Shown: positions 25,792 to 34,213 of the stretch, one piece after another
Numbering within the stretch: the first letter of the stretch is position 1
Layout of the letters: each line of letters begins with the position of its first letter
NCBI GenBank assembly: GCA_049611805.1
Contig: JBMZAX010000010.1
Location: forward strand, 5,345-69,344
Origin: UBA7378 sp049611805
GTDB taxonomy: Bacteria; Pseudomonadota; Alphaproteobacteria; RS24
DNA: 64,000 nucleotides
Reading direction: 5' to 3'
The notes under the pieces: model-generated
Told to the model about the DNA's origin: nothing
Database searches by the model: none
What the model saw: only the letters and a program-made list of their open reading frames with translations
Position numbers and translations under genes: made by a program

Positions 25792-26205
25792 ATGCCTCGC
25801 AAAAGTAATTCTGAATTAGATACCTATATTGGTGCCCGTCTGCGTATGCGGCGGTTGATGCTGGGAATGAGTCAGGAAGCTCTGGGTGAGAAACTGTCGC
25901 TGACATTCCAGCAGATCCAGAAATATGGAAAAGGAACCAATCGGGTGTCGGCCAGCCGCCTTTACGAATTGGCGCAAGCCCTCGACGTGCCGGTGCAGTA
26001 TTTTTTTGACGGCATTTCGGCCGAGGATGAGGCGGTGCTGCACGAGGCCATTGCCGAAGACGCGCATTTGTCGCCGTTTCTTGACTTTGTATCCAACGGG
26101 CGGGGCATTCAGTTGAACAGTGCTTTTTTGCAAATCGGCGACCGGAAAATGCGCCGCGATGTTCTTGCCATGATTGAAGGAATTGCGCGGGTCTCAGGGG
26201 AGTAA
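25792..26205 (+). CDS. XRE family helix-turn-helix transcriptional regulator
   Basis: The 137-residue protein has an N-terminal HTH_3 domain: LRMRRLMLGMSQEALGEKL, FQQIQKYGKGTNRVSASRL and YELAQALDVPVQYFFDG. The pattern is typical of a conserved alphaproteobacterial regulator that lies between lnt and metK. The C-terminal half (about 75-137) is acidic, then hydrophobic, and has no recognised domain. It has its own promoter, and a palindrome in that promoter's spacer may be its operator. Targets in this organism are unknown; metK is a candidate by position only. Confidence 0.9.
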   Translation: MPRKSNSELDTYIGARLRMRRLMLGMSQEALGEKLSLTFQQIQKYGKGTNRVSASRLYELAQALDVPVQYFFDGISAEDEAVLHEAIAEDAHLSPFLDFVSNGRGIQLNSAFLQIGDRKMRRDVLAMIEGIARVSGE

Positions 26206-26220
26206 GCCGGTCATTTTTGC

Positions 26221-26251
26221 TTGACGCTATCGTGGCTTGTTGGTCTATATA
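26221..26251 (+). promoter_or_regulatory. metK promoter
   Basis: TTGACG at 26221-26226 is followed after about 18 bases by CTATAT/TATATA (26245-26251). The predicted leader before the metK ATG is only about 20-25 bases, too short for any known SAM riboswitch. Confidence 0.55.
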
Positions 26252-26280
26252 TCGCATCTTAAGCAAATAAAGAGAGTGCC

Positions 26281-27444
26281 ATGTCCAGTGCCACGCCCGT
26301 TGAAAATTATGTTTTCACCAGTGAATCTGTCTCGGAAGGCCATCCGGACAAAGTGTGTGACCGGATATCGGATGCCATTCTCGATGCCTTTCTTGCCCGC
26401 GAGCCGGAAGCACGCGTGGCGGTTGAAACACTGACCACAACCAATCTGATTGTACTGGCCGGTGAAGTGCGCCCCGCGGGTCTTGTCTCCAATGAAGAAA
26501 TTGAAGAGATTGCGCGCGCGGCCGTGCGCGATATCGGCTATGAGCAGGACGGCTTTCACTGGCGCGATGCCGAGGTTCAGGTGCGTATTCACGGACAATC
26601 CGCGCATATTGCCCAAGGTGTCGACCAGGACGGCGCGGGCGATCAGGGCATTATGTTCGGTTATGCCTGCCGCGAAACGCCGGAACTTATGCCGGCCCCG
26701 ATCGCTTATTCGCACCGCATTCTTGCCGATATGGCCGAGGCGCGCCGTTCCGGCAGTGTCGCCGGTTTCGGCCCCGACAGCAAAAGCCAGATTTCGCTGG
26801 CCTATGAAAATGGCCGTCCGGTGACAGCCACTTCCGTTGTGGTCTCGACCCAGCATGATGCGGCACTGTCGCAAGATGATGTGCGCGGGCTGGTGCGCCC
26901 ATTTGTCGAAAATGTCCTGCCCGAAGGCTGGATGTGCGAAGACGACCAGTTTTTCGTGAACCCCACCGGCACGTTTGTCATTGGCGGCCCTGACGGGGAT
27001 GCCGGGCTGACAGGCCGCAAAATTATTGTCGACACTTATGGCGGTGCCGCGCCCCATGGCGGCGGCGCATTTTCGGGCAAAGACCCGACAAAGGTTGACC
27101 GTTCGGCGGCCTATGCCGCGCGCTACCTCGCCAAAAATGTGGTGGCGGCGGAACTGGCCGAGCGCTGCACCATCCAGCTTTCCTACGCGATTGGCGTGGC
27201 GCGCCCGCTGTCGGTCTATATCGACACACATGGCACCGGCAAGGTCGACACAACCCGCCTCGCTTCGGTATTACAGGCGGAAATGGATTTGAGCCCGCGC
27301 GGTATTCGCGAACATTTGGGCCTCAACCGCCCGATTTATGCACGCACGGCGGCCTATGGTCATTTTGGCCGGACGCCGGAAGATGATGGCGGCTTTTCCT
27401 GGGAGCGCACCGACCTCGTGGATGCCATCAGCAACGCGCTCTAG
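26281..27444 (+). CDS. metK: S-adenosylmethionine synthetase
   Basis: MetK makes SAM from methionine and ATP, supplying the methyltransferases in this window (rsmI, miaB, trmB, ubiE). The 387-residue protein starts with FTSESVSEGHPDKVCDRISD, the ATP and methionine site (first block near residue 11). It contains GAGDQGIMFGYACRETPE near residue 118 and the phosphate loop VDTYGGAAPHGGGAFSGKD in two blocks near 250. The ending WERTDLVDAI is normal. It is followed after 3 bases by trmB. Confidence 0.97.
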   Translation: MSSATPVENYVFTSESVSEGHPDKVCDRISDAILDAFLAREPEARVAVETLTTTNLIVLAGEVRPAGLVSNEEIEEIARAAVRDIGYEQDGFHWRDAEVQVRIHGQSAHIAQGVDQDGAGDQGIMFGYACRETPELMPAPIAYSHRILADMAEARRSGSVAGFGPDSKSQISLAYENGRPVTATSVVVSTQHDAALSQDDVRGLVRPFVENVLPEGWMCEDDQFFVNPTGTFVIGGPDGDAGLTGRKIIVDTYGGAAPHGGGAFSGKDPTKVDRSAAYAARYLAKNVVAAELAERCTIQLSYAIGVARPLSVYIDTHGTGKVDTTRLASVLQAEMDLSPRGIREHLGLNRPIYARTAAYGHFGRTPEDDGGFSWERTDLVDAISNAL

Positions 27445-27447
27445 CCG

Positions 27448-28188
27448 GTGGCGACGGATAAAACCAGCCCCGACCCGCCCCATAACCGTCGCCTGATTTA
27501 CGGACGCCGACAGGGACACCGCCTGCACGCCGCGCAAGCCCGACGCATTGCGGAGATGTTGCCCGAATTCGAGCCTGAAATGTCCGCCGGCAATCTCGCG
27601 CAATGGTTTGGCGCGCGGGTGCCGGAAACGGGCTTTGACACTTTCGCGCTGGAAATCGGCTTTGGCGGCGGCGAGCATTTGGCGGCTTGCGCCAAGGCGG
27701 CACCGCGCACCGGATTTATCGGCTGCGAACCCTTCATTAACGGCGTGGCAAAATTGCTGGGGCATATTGAGGCCGGGGGTCTGGAAAATCTGTGTGTGCA
27801 TCATGGCGATGCCCGCGATGTTATGGCCGCCATGCCCGCCAATGCACTTGACCAAGCATTTCTTTTATATCCCGACCCATGGCCGAAAAAACGCCACCAC
27901 AAGCGGCGTTTCGTCAATCAGGAAAATCTCGACAGCCTGTTTCGCATATTGGCCCCCAATGCCCGCTTGCTGGTGGCAACCGATATTGCCGCTTATGCCG
28001 ATTGGACACTGGCCGAGATAAAACGCCATGGCGGGTTTGTCTGGCACGCGCAGTGTCGCGCCGACTGGTTGCGGGCACCGGCACAATGGCCGGGCACGCG
28101 CTATGAGCAAAAGGCGTGTGCGGCGGGCCGCGAGCCGCATTATCTGGAATTCACCCGCCGTGATGCGCCAATGCCCGGTGCGCTTTAA
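27448..28188 (+). CDS. trmB: tRNA (guanine46-N7)-methyltransferase
   Basis: TrmB makes m7G46 in tRNA variable loops using SAM. The 246-residue protein begins at a GTG 3 bases after metK, with RLIYGRRQGHRL as the recognisable N-terminus. The SAM site is LEIGFGGGEHLAACAK near residue 68. The DPWPKKRHHKRRFV motif near 150, containing the catalytic Asp, is present, and the chain ends with GTRYEQKACAAG. GTG is chosen because no other start fits. Confidence 0.94.
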   Translation: MATDKTSPDPPHNRRLIYGRRQGHRLHAAQARRIAEMLPEFEPEMSAGNLAQWFGARVPETGFDTFALEIGFGGGEHLAACAKAAPRTGFIGCEPFINGVAKLLGHIEAGGLENLCVHHGDARDVMAAMPANALDQAFLLYPDPWPKKRHHKRRFVNQENLDSLFRILAPNARLLVATDIAAYADWTLAEIKRHGGFVWHAQCRADWLRAPAQWPGTRYEQKACAAGREPHYLEFTRRDAPMPGAL

Positions 28189-28215
28189 GGCAAGCGCACG
28201 GATATAAATGCCTGC

Positions 28216-28243
28216 TTGCCTGAGCGGTTAAAATCGCTATATT
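28216..28243 (+). promoter_or_regulatory. Promoter of the rimP-nusA-infB operon
   Basis: TTGCCT at 28216-28221 and TATATT at 28238-28243 are separated by 16 bases. Transcription would begin near 28250, leaving a leader of roughly 105 bases before rimP that contains the hairpins described separately. Confidence 0.55.
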
Positions 28244-28272
28244 GGCCTCAACGTTGCTGCTTTTTTGGAAGT

Positions 28273-28316
28273 GGGTCGCTCTTCGGAGCCCCGCTTTTTT
28301 TAATGGCAAAAGCGGG
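28273..28316 (+). promoter_or_regulatory. Attenuator-like alternative hairpins in the rimP-nusA leader
   Basis: Hairpin 1 pairs GGG and GCTC (28273-28281, with a two-base bulge) with GAGC and CCC (28286-28292) around a TTCG loop, and is followed two bases later by seven T residues, so it looks like an intrinsic terminator. Hairpin 2 pairs CCCGCTTTT (28290-28298) with AAAAGCGGG (28308-28316). It uses the CCC and the T run of hairpin 1, so the two cannot form together. Transcription read-through control is inferred, not shown. Confidence 0.5.
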
Positions 28317-28354
28317 AAAACGCCCGGTTTGGCGGGCAGATTACGTATGAAGCG

Positions 28355-28966
28355 ATGGAAAGCATAAGCGGACAGAACGCGGTGACACATTCGCAAGATG
28401 ACCAAATTGAGAGGCCGGACGATGCGCCCAATGCGCATTTGATGGCACCGGGTGCCGCGCGGCCGCTTTTGCCGCTTCTGGTGCCGGTGATTGCCGACCT
28501 TGGATTTCATCTTGTGCGGGCGCGGATGACCTCGGAAGGAGAGCGGATGATCTTGCAGATCATGGCCGAAAATGATGCAGGCACAATCGCCATTGAAGAT
28601 TGCGAGGCGATCAGCCATGCCGTATCGGCCATGCTGGATGTGGAAGATCCGATTTCGGGAAACTACACGCTGGAAATATCCTCGCCGGGCATGGGGCGCC
28701 CCTTGACGCGGCCGCATGATTTTGAACGCTGGGCCGGGCTTGAGGCCAAGCTTGAATTGCAACGCAGCGTTGACGGGCGGCGTCGGTTCCGCGGTCTGGT
28801 GGACGGATTTGAAGCCGGCGAAGCGCGGTTGCAAGTCGCGCTCGACGGTTTTGAAACCCCGCAAGTGCTGGGGTTTGCGCTGGCCGATATTGCCGAGGTA
28901 CGCCTCGTGCCCGATGATGCGGCCTTGCGCCAATCGCTGAAGGCGGGAAAAGCCCGAAAGAAATAG
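28355..28966 (+). CDS. rimP: Ribosome maturation factor RimP
   Basis: RimP assists 30S subunit assembly. The 203-residue protein has the family blocks VIADLGFHLVRARM near residue 46, the N-terminal domain end DCEAISHAVSAMLDVEDPI near 85, and YTLEISSPGMGRPLT near 105. An SH3-like C-terminal domain ends in a Lys/Arg-rich tail. About 35 N-terminal residues precede the conserved part, longer than in E. coli but common in alphaproteobacteria; an in-frame ATG at 28442 could be an alternative start. It is the first gene of the rimP-nusA-ylxR-infB-rbfA-truB-rpsO run. Confidence 0.93.
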   Translation: MESISGQNAVTHSQDDQIERPDDAPNAHLMAPGAARPLLPLLVPVIADLGFHLVRARMTSEGERMILQIMAENDAGTIAIEDCEAISHAVSAMLDVEDPISGNYTLEISSPGMGRPLTRPHDFERWAGLEAKLELQRSVDGRRRFRGLVDGFEAGEARLQVALDGFETPQVLGFALADIAEVRLVPDDAALRQSLKAGKARKK

Positions 28967-29020
28967 GGCCCCGAAGAAATAATTGCCGCGCATGCGGCTG
29001 CCATAATGCAGGAGACGAAA

Positions 29021-30724
29021 ATGGCGACAGGTATTAGTGCCAACAAACTGGAACTGGTTCAAATTGCGGATGCCGTTGCCCGCGAAAAGGGCATCGACAT
29101 TGAGATTGTGCTGGCGGCCATGGCAGATGCCATTCAAAAGGCGGCCAAGGCGCGTTACGGCGCGGAAAACGATATTCGCGTGGAAATCAATCCGAAAACC
29201 GGTGAAACGCGGCTCTTGCGCGCGGTCGAAGTGGTCGAGCTTGTCGAAAATGACGATACGCAAATATCGCTGGCGATTGCGCGGCGCGAAAATCCCGATG
29301 CCCAAATCGGCGACGAGATTATCGACGAATTGCCGCCGGTCGAGTTTGGCCGCATCGCCACGCAAGCCGCCAAGCAGGTCATTGTGCAGCGCGTGCGCGA
29401 GGCTGAGCGCGAACAGCAATATGAAGAGTTTAAAGACCGTGTCGGCGAGATTATCAACGGCGTGGTCAAGCGGGTCGAATATGGCAATGTGGTGCTTGAT
29501 TTGGGCCGCGGCGAGGCGGTCGTGCGGCGCGACAATCTGATCCCGCGCGAAGTGTTCCGCCCCGGCGATCGCATTCGCGCCTATATTCAAAATGTGCGCC
29601 GCGAAATGCGCGGCCCGCAAATTATCCTGTCGCGCTCGGACCCGGCTTTCATGGCGAAACTTTTCGGCCAGGAAGTGCCGGAAATATATGACGGCGTCAT
29701 CGAAATTCGTGCCGTCGCCCGCGACCCGGGCAGCCGCGCAAAAATTGCCGTAATTTCCAGCGATCCGGGCATTGATCCGGTCGGGGCCTGCGTGGGCATG
29801 CGCGGCAGCCGCGTGCAGGCGGTGGTCAATGAATTGCAGGGCGAAAAGGTCGATATCATTCCGTGGTCTGAAGACGCCGCCGCTTTTATCGTCAACGCAT
29901 TGGCCCCTGCCGAAGTGTCGAAAGTGGTGCTGGATGAAGATATTCAGCGCATTGAAGTTGTCGTGCCGGACGAGCAATTGAGTCTCGCCATTGGCCGACG
30001 CGGGCAAAATGTGCGCCTCGCCTCACAGCTGACCGGCTGGGATATCGACATTATGACGGAAGCTCAGGAAAGCGAGCGTCGCCAGGCCGAATTTGCCGAG
30101 CGCACCGAAACTTTCATGGGCGCGCTTGATGTCGATGAGATGATCGCGCAATTGCTGGCCTCGGAAGGCTTCGCCACGGTCGAAGAAGTGGCCTATGTGC
30201 CGCTTGATGAGATTACCTATATTGAGGGTTTCGACGATGAAACGGCGCAGGAAATTCAAAACCGCGCGCGTGACTTCCTCGACCAGCAAAATGCGGCGCT
30301 GACCGAACAGCGGCGCGAAATGGGTGTTGAAGACGCGCTGGCGGAAATTACCGAGCTGACGCCCGCCATGCTGGTGCGCCTTGGTGAAAATGACATCAAA
30401 ACACTGGAAGATTTTGCCGGCTGCGTGACGGATGATCTGACCGGCTGGTTTGAGACGGTTGAGCGCAAGCGCGTGCGCCAGGACGGTATTCTGGACGGGT
30501 TTGACATCAGCCCGGAAGAAGCCGAGGCGCTTATTATGTCGGCGCGGGTAAAAGCGGGCTGGGTGACGCAGGAAGAGCTGGATGCGCTGGCGGCTGAAAA
30601 AGCGGCGGCGGAAGCTGCCGCGCAAGCCGAAGAATTGGCCGCTGCCGAAGGTTTGGGCGAAAGTCCGGAAGGCGAAGCCCCTGCCGCCGCGGCAGGCACA
30701 CCTGACACAGATGCGGCCTTGTGA
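29021..30724 (+). CDS. nusA: Transcription termination/antitermination factor NusA
   Basis: NusA binds RNA polymerase and modulates pausing, termination and antitermination. From the ATG at 29021 the protein is 567 residues; AGGAGA lies 7 bases upstream, and the ATG at 29006 has that sequence downstream, so it is rejected. Domains in order: N-terminal polymerase-binding part (1-130), S1 (about 135-200, EIINGVVKRVEYGNVVLDLG in blocks), KH1 and KH2 (about 225-345, GACVGMRGSRVQ and LAIGRRGQNVRLA). Two acidic C-terminal repeats and an Ala/Glu-rich tail follow. NusA could act on the leader hairpins upstream of its own operon. Confidence 0.96.
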   Translation: MATGISANKLELVQIADAVAREKGIDIEIVLAAMADAIQKAAKARYGAENDIRVEINPKTGETRLLRAVEVVELVENDDTQISLAIARRENPDAQIGDEIIDELPPVEFGRIATQAAKQVIVQRVREAEREQQYEEFKDRVGEIINGVVKRVEYGNVVLDLGRGEAVVRRDNLIPREVFRPGDRIRAYIQNVRREMRGPQIILSRSDPAFMAKLFGQEVPEIYDGVIEIRAVARDPGSRAKIAVISSDPGIDPVGACVGMRGSRVQAVVNELQGEKVDIIPWSEDAAAFIVNALAPAEVSKVVLDEDIQRIEVVVPDEQLSLAIGRRGQNVRLASQLTGWDIDIMTEAQESERRQAEFAERTETFMGALDVDEMIAQLLASEGFATVEEVAYVPLDEITYIEGFDDETAQEIQNRARDFLDQQNAALTEQRREMGVEDALAEITELTPAMLVRLGENDIKTLEDFAGCVTDDLTGWFETVERKRVRQDGILDGFDISPEEAEALIMSARVKAGWVTQEELDALAAEKAAAEAAAQAEELAAAEGLGESPEGEAPAAAAGTPDTDAAL

Positions 30725-30736
30725 TGGGACATGCGC

Positions 30737-31330
30737 ATGGAGTTTGCCTGTCACGTAACCGGAAAGACACTGCCAGCACATGAATTGCTGCGCTTTTGTG
30801 TGTCGCCCGCAGGGGAGTTGACGCCGGATATCGGCAATAAGCTGCCGGGCACCCATATTTGGGTGAGCGCGCGCAAACCATGCGTCGCCGCATTGCAAAA
30901 CGGCCCCGACTGGCATGTTCCCGAAGATTTGCCGTGTCAGGTTGCCGGACTGTTGGGCGCGCGGGCGCGAAATATGCTGGGTCTGGCGCGTGCGGCGGGC
31001 AAAATTGTGCTAGGCTTCGCGAAAGTGGATGCAGCCCTTAGCGGCGGTCGCGCGGCAATGCTTGTTTCGGCATATGACGGCGCCCGTGACGGTCGGGCGA
31101 AACTGGCCCGTAAAGCGCAAGCTGCCGGCGTGCCTGTTCTGGAGTTTTTTTCGGCAGAAGAATTGGGCTTGGCCATGGGACGCCAAGATGTGATACACAG
31201 CGCAGTTACAGAAGCGCAATGGGCCGCCAAGATTGACGAAGCGACCCATCGGTGGCAGGTCTATATCGGTACTGTGCCGAGTGGACAGGTCGGCGGGCAG
31301 TCCGACGGACAGTCCGGTGGACAGAAGTGA
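30737..31330 (+). CDS. ylxR: YlxR-type RNA-binding protein fused to an L7Ae-like domain
   Basis: The protein joins two small RNA-binding modules, a fusion usual in alphaproteobacteria between nusA and infB. The YlxR (DUF448) part is residues 1-80 (CHVTGKTLPAHELLRFCV, LPGTHIWVSARKPCV). The L7Ae/ribosomal L30e-like part is about 80-165 (NMLGLARAAGKIVLGFAKV, AAMLVSAYDGARDG). The tail from about residue 180 is Gly/Gln/Ser-rich and repetitive. An ATG six bases earlier (30731) is in frame and equally possible. It ends 7 bases before infB. Its RNA target is not known. Confidence 0.88.
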   Translation: MEFACHVTGKTLPAHELLRFCVSPAGELTPDIGNKLPGTHIWVSARKPCVAALQNGPDWHVPEDLPCQVAGLLGARARNMLGLARAAGKIVLGFAKVDAALSGGRAAMLVSAYDGARDGRAKLARKAQAAGVPVLEFFSAEELGLAMGRQDVIHSAVTEAQWAAKIDEATHRWQVYIGTVPSGQVGGQSDGQSGGQK

Positions 31331-31337
31331 GGAAGCG

Positions 31338-33791
31338 ATGAGCGACACGAAAACAGGCGAAGACGGCGAAGCAAATGCCGGACGCAGTAAGACGCTGAGC
31401 CTGAAACGCACGGTTGAATCCGGCCAGGTGCGCCAGAGCTTTTCGCATGGGCGCAGCAAATCCGTGCTGGTTGAAAAACGCCGCAAGCGCACCATTAATT
31501 CGGGTGGCGCGGAAGCCGCACCCGCCGAAGAAACGGCACAACAGCCCGCAGCGCCTGCCGCACCGCAGGACAATCTGTCCAAAACCCAGCAGGACCGCCG
31601 TCAGGCCGCCGTTATCGAAGCCAAACAGCGTGCGATTGAAGAGGCCAAGCAAAGCGAGATTGACGCGCGCCGCCGCGCCGAAGAAGATGCGCGCCGCGCT
31701 GAAGAAGAGGCGAAAAAAGCCGCCGAAGAAGCCAGCCGCGCCGAAGCACTTGCGCGTGAAAAGAAAAAACCCGCCAAGCAGGCAAGCGAGCCCGCCCCGG
31801 CCGCACGGCCCGATAGCGGTCGCCGTGCCGAGGCCGAGAAACAGCGGCAGGACACCAAAAAACCGTCATCGGAACGTCGCGGCAATGAGCGCCGTCGCCG
31901 CGCCGGTAAACTGACCATTAATGATGCGTTGAACGATGAGGAGCGGGTACGCTCCCTCGCCTCCATGCGGCGGCGTCGCGAGCGCGAGAAAAGACAGTCG
32001 GACACGTTGGAAAATACGGAAAAAGTGTCCCGTACCGTGCAAGTACCGGATACGATTTCCATTCAGGAACTTGCCAACCGTATGGCCGAACGCGCGGTCG
32101 ACGTCATTAAAATTCTGATGCAACAGGGCATTATGGCGAAAATCAATGACGTCATTGATGCCGATACGGCGCAAATTGTTGCCGAAGATCTCGGCCATAA
32201 TGTGCGCCGCGTATCCGAAAGCGACATTGAAGACGGCCTCATCGGTGAAGCCGACAAGGACGAAGATATGGCCCCCCGCCCGCCGGTTGTTACGGTGATG
32301 GGCCATGTCGACCACGGCAAAACATCGCTGCTTGATGCCTTGCGCAAGGAAAAGGTCGCTGCCGGCGAAGCCGGGGGCATTACCCAGCATATCGGGGCCT
32401 ATCAGACAACGACGCAAAACGGGGTTGTGATTTCATTTATCGACACACCCGGCCATGCGGCGTTTACCGCCATGCGCGCGCGCGGCGCGAAGGTGACGGA
32501 TATTGTCATTCTGGTGGTTGCCGCCGATGACGGGGTCATGCCGCAAACCGTTGAGGCGATCAATCATGCCAAGGCGGCCGAAGCACCGATTATTGTGGCA
32601 ATCAATAAAATGGATAAGGCTGAGGCCGACCCGACCCGCGTGAAGAACGAGTTGTTGCAACACGAAATCATTGCCGAAGATATGGGCGGCGACACCCAGA
32701 TGATTGAGGTGTCGGCGCAAACCGGCGCAGGCCTTGACGACCTGCTTGAGGCGGTTGCCCTGCAGGCCGAGGTGATGGAACTCAAAGCCAATGCCGAACG
32801 CGAGGGCGAGGGCATTGTTATTGAAGCCAAGCTCGACAAGGGGCGCGGGCCGGTGGCGACAGTGCTTATCCAGCGCGGCACGCTGCGCGTGGGCGATGTG
32901 TTCGTCGTCGGGCAGGTATCGGGTCGCGTGCGCGCACTCATCAATGACCATGGCGAACAAATCGACATGGCCGGGCCCTCGGCGCCGGTCGAAGTGCTGG
33001 GGTCGGGCGGCGTGCCGGGCGCAGGTGACGTGTTTTCCGTGGTCGAAACGGAAGCGCGCGCGCGCGAAGTTGCCGAATATCGTGAGCGCAAGGCGCGCGA
33101 AAAATCAAGCGCCAGCGGGCCGCGTGCCGCTTCGCTCGACCAGATGATGAAGCAATTGAAGGACAGTGATGTCGCCGAAATTGCGCTTGTCGTCAAAGGC
33201 GATGTGCAGGGCTCGGTGGAAGCCATTGCGCAGGCTGCCGAAAAACTTGGCACGGATGAAGTTGCCGCGCGCGCGGTGCTTGCCGGTGTGGGCGGCATTA
33301 CCGAAAGTGACATCACACTGGCCGCGGCGTCCAATGCCATTGTGCTGGGCTTTAACGTGCGCGCCAATGCGCAGGCCCGCACCGCCGCCGAAGCCGCCGG
33401 CATCGAGATACGCTATTACAATGTCATTTATGATCTGGTCGACGATTTGAAAGCGGCAATGGCCGGTCTTCTGTCACCGGATTTGCGCGAGACACCGCTG
33501 GGCACGGCCGAAATTCTGGAAGTATTTTCGGTCAGCAAAACCGGCAAGGTTGCCGGGTGTCAGGTGCGCGAAGGGCTGGTGCGGCGTGGTGCCAGCGTGC
33601 GGCTTATTCGCGATGATATCGTCATCCATGAGGGTGAGCTGAGTTCGCTGCGCCGTTTCAAAGACGAAGTTAAGGAAGTTAATGCCGGTCAGGAATGCGG
33701 CATGGCGTTCGAGAATTATTCGGATTTGAAACAGGGTGATGTGATCGAGTGTTACGAGGTCGAGGAAATCGCCCGCAGTCTGGACGGCTAG
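31338..33791 (+). CDS. infB: Translation initiation factor IF-2
   Basis: IF-2 is the GTPase that places initiator tRNA on the ribosome. The 817-residue chain starts with a charged, Ala/Glu/Lys/Arg-rich region (1-230) including long coiled-coil-like AEEDARRAEEEAKKA repeats. The G domain (about 315-485) has GHVDHGKTSLLDALR near residue 321, DTPGHAAFTAMRARG and NKMD near 423. Domains II, III and the fMet-tRNA-binding C-terminus (SVSKTGKVAGCQVREG) follow. A GAGGAAG ribosome site precedes the ATG at 31338. Reading further upstream into ylxR is rejected. Confidence 0.97.
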   Translation: MSDTKTGEDGEANAGRSKTLSLKRTVESGQVRQSFSHGRSKSVLVEKRRKRTINSGGAEAAPAEETAQQPAAPAAPQDNLSKTQQDRRQAAVIEAKQRAIEEAKQSEIDARRRAEEDARRAEEEAKKAAEEASRAEALAREKKKPAKQASEPAPAARPDSGRRAEAEKQRQDTKKPSSERRGNERRRRAGKLTINDALNDEERVRSLASMRRRREREKRQSDTLENTEKVSRTVQVPDTISIQELANRMAERAVDVIKILMQQGIMAKINDVIDADTAQIVAEDLGHNVRRVSESDIEDGLIGEADKDEDMAPRPPVVTVMGHVDHGKTSLLDALRKEKVAAGEAGGITQHIGAYQTTTQNGVVISFIDTPGHAAFTAMRARGAKVTDIVILVVAADDGVMPQTVEAINHAKAAEAPIIVAINKMDKAEADPTRVKNELLQHEIIAEDMGGDTQMIEVSAQTGAGLDDLLEAVALQAEVMELKANAEREGEGIVIEAKLDKGRGPVATVLIQRGTLRVGDVFVVGQVSGRVRALINDHGEQIDMAGPSAPVEVLGSGGVPGAGDVFSVVETEARAREVAEYRERKAREKSSASGPRAASLDQMMKQLKDSDVAEIALVVKGDVQGSVEAIAQAAEKLGTDEVAARAVLAGVGGITESDITLAAASNAIVLGFNVRANAQARTAAEAAGIEIRYYNVIYDLVDDLKAAMAGLLSPDLRETPLGTAEILEVFSVSKTGKVAGCQVREGLVRRGASVRLIRDDIVIHEGELSSLRRFKDEVKEVNAGQECGMAFENYSDLKQGDVIECYEVEEIARSLDG

Positions 33792-33793
33792 TC

Positions 33794-34213
33794 ATGGGTT
33801 CGGGTGCGCGTGGGCCCAGCCAGCGTCAATTGCGCGTGGGCGAGGTTATTCGCCAGCGTCTTGCCGAAGTGCTGGCGCGCGATGATTTGGAAGCCAAAAT
33901 TCTGAAAAAAACCAGCATCACCGTAACCGAGGTGCGCATCTCGCCGGACCTGCGTCAGGCAAGCGTCTATGTCATGCCGCTGGGCGGTGCGCATTTGGCG
34001 GAAATTGTCGCCAAGCTGAACGAAGAAGCCCCGCGCCTCAAAAAAGCGGCGCTGGGCGGGCTGCATCTGAAATATGTGCCGAATATAAAATTTATCGCGG
34101 ATGAAAGTTTCGACCGCGCCGCCTCCATGGATGAATTGCTGGACAGCCGTGTCGTGGCGCGCGATTTGGGCCAGACCGAAACAAATACCAAAAACGAATC
34201 CGGAAAGAGCTGA
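33794..34213 (+). CDS. rbfA: 30S ribosome-binding factor RbfA
   Basis: RbfA is a cold-adaptation and 30S assembly factor acting on helix 1 of 16S rRNA. The 139-residue protein has the KH-type core: RQLRVGEVIRQRLAEVLARD in the first helix, ITVTEVRISPDLRQASVYVMPLG in blocks, and LKYVPNIKFIADESFDRA. It starts 2 bases after infB. Its stop TGA shares one base with the truB ATG, so truB translation is probably coupled. Confidence 0.95.
   Translation: MGSGARGPSQRQLRVGEVIRQRLAEVLARDDLEAKILKKTSITVTEVRISPDLRQASVYVMPLGGAHLAEIVAKLNEEAPRLKKAALGGLHLKYVPNIKFIADESFDRAASMDELLDSRVVARDLGQTETNTKNESGKS

Noticed and set aside
26206..26280. Possible SAM riboswitch before metK
   Set aside because: A promoter at 26221-26251 leaves too short a leader, and no SAM-II, SAM/SAH or other SAM-riboswitch core could be matched.
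28151..30007. A 618-codon open frame on the minus strand antisense to rimP and nusA
   Set aside because: The plus-strand genes are unmistakable. The antisense frame is His/Arg/Phe-rich with no recognisable domain, a typical shadow in GC-rich coding DNA. The same applies to long antisense frames at 35566-37275, 54525-55988, 3352-4212, 4272-5084, 8785-9537 and 60247-61026.
31270..31330. GGACAG-type repeats at the end of the ylxR-like gene as a regulatory element
   Set aside because: They are in frame and best explained as a low-complexity Gly/Gln/Ser tail; copies are imperfect and few.
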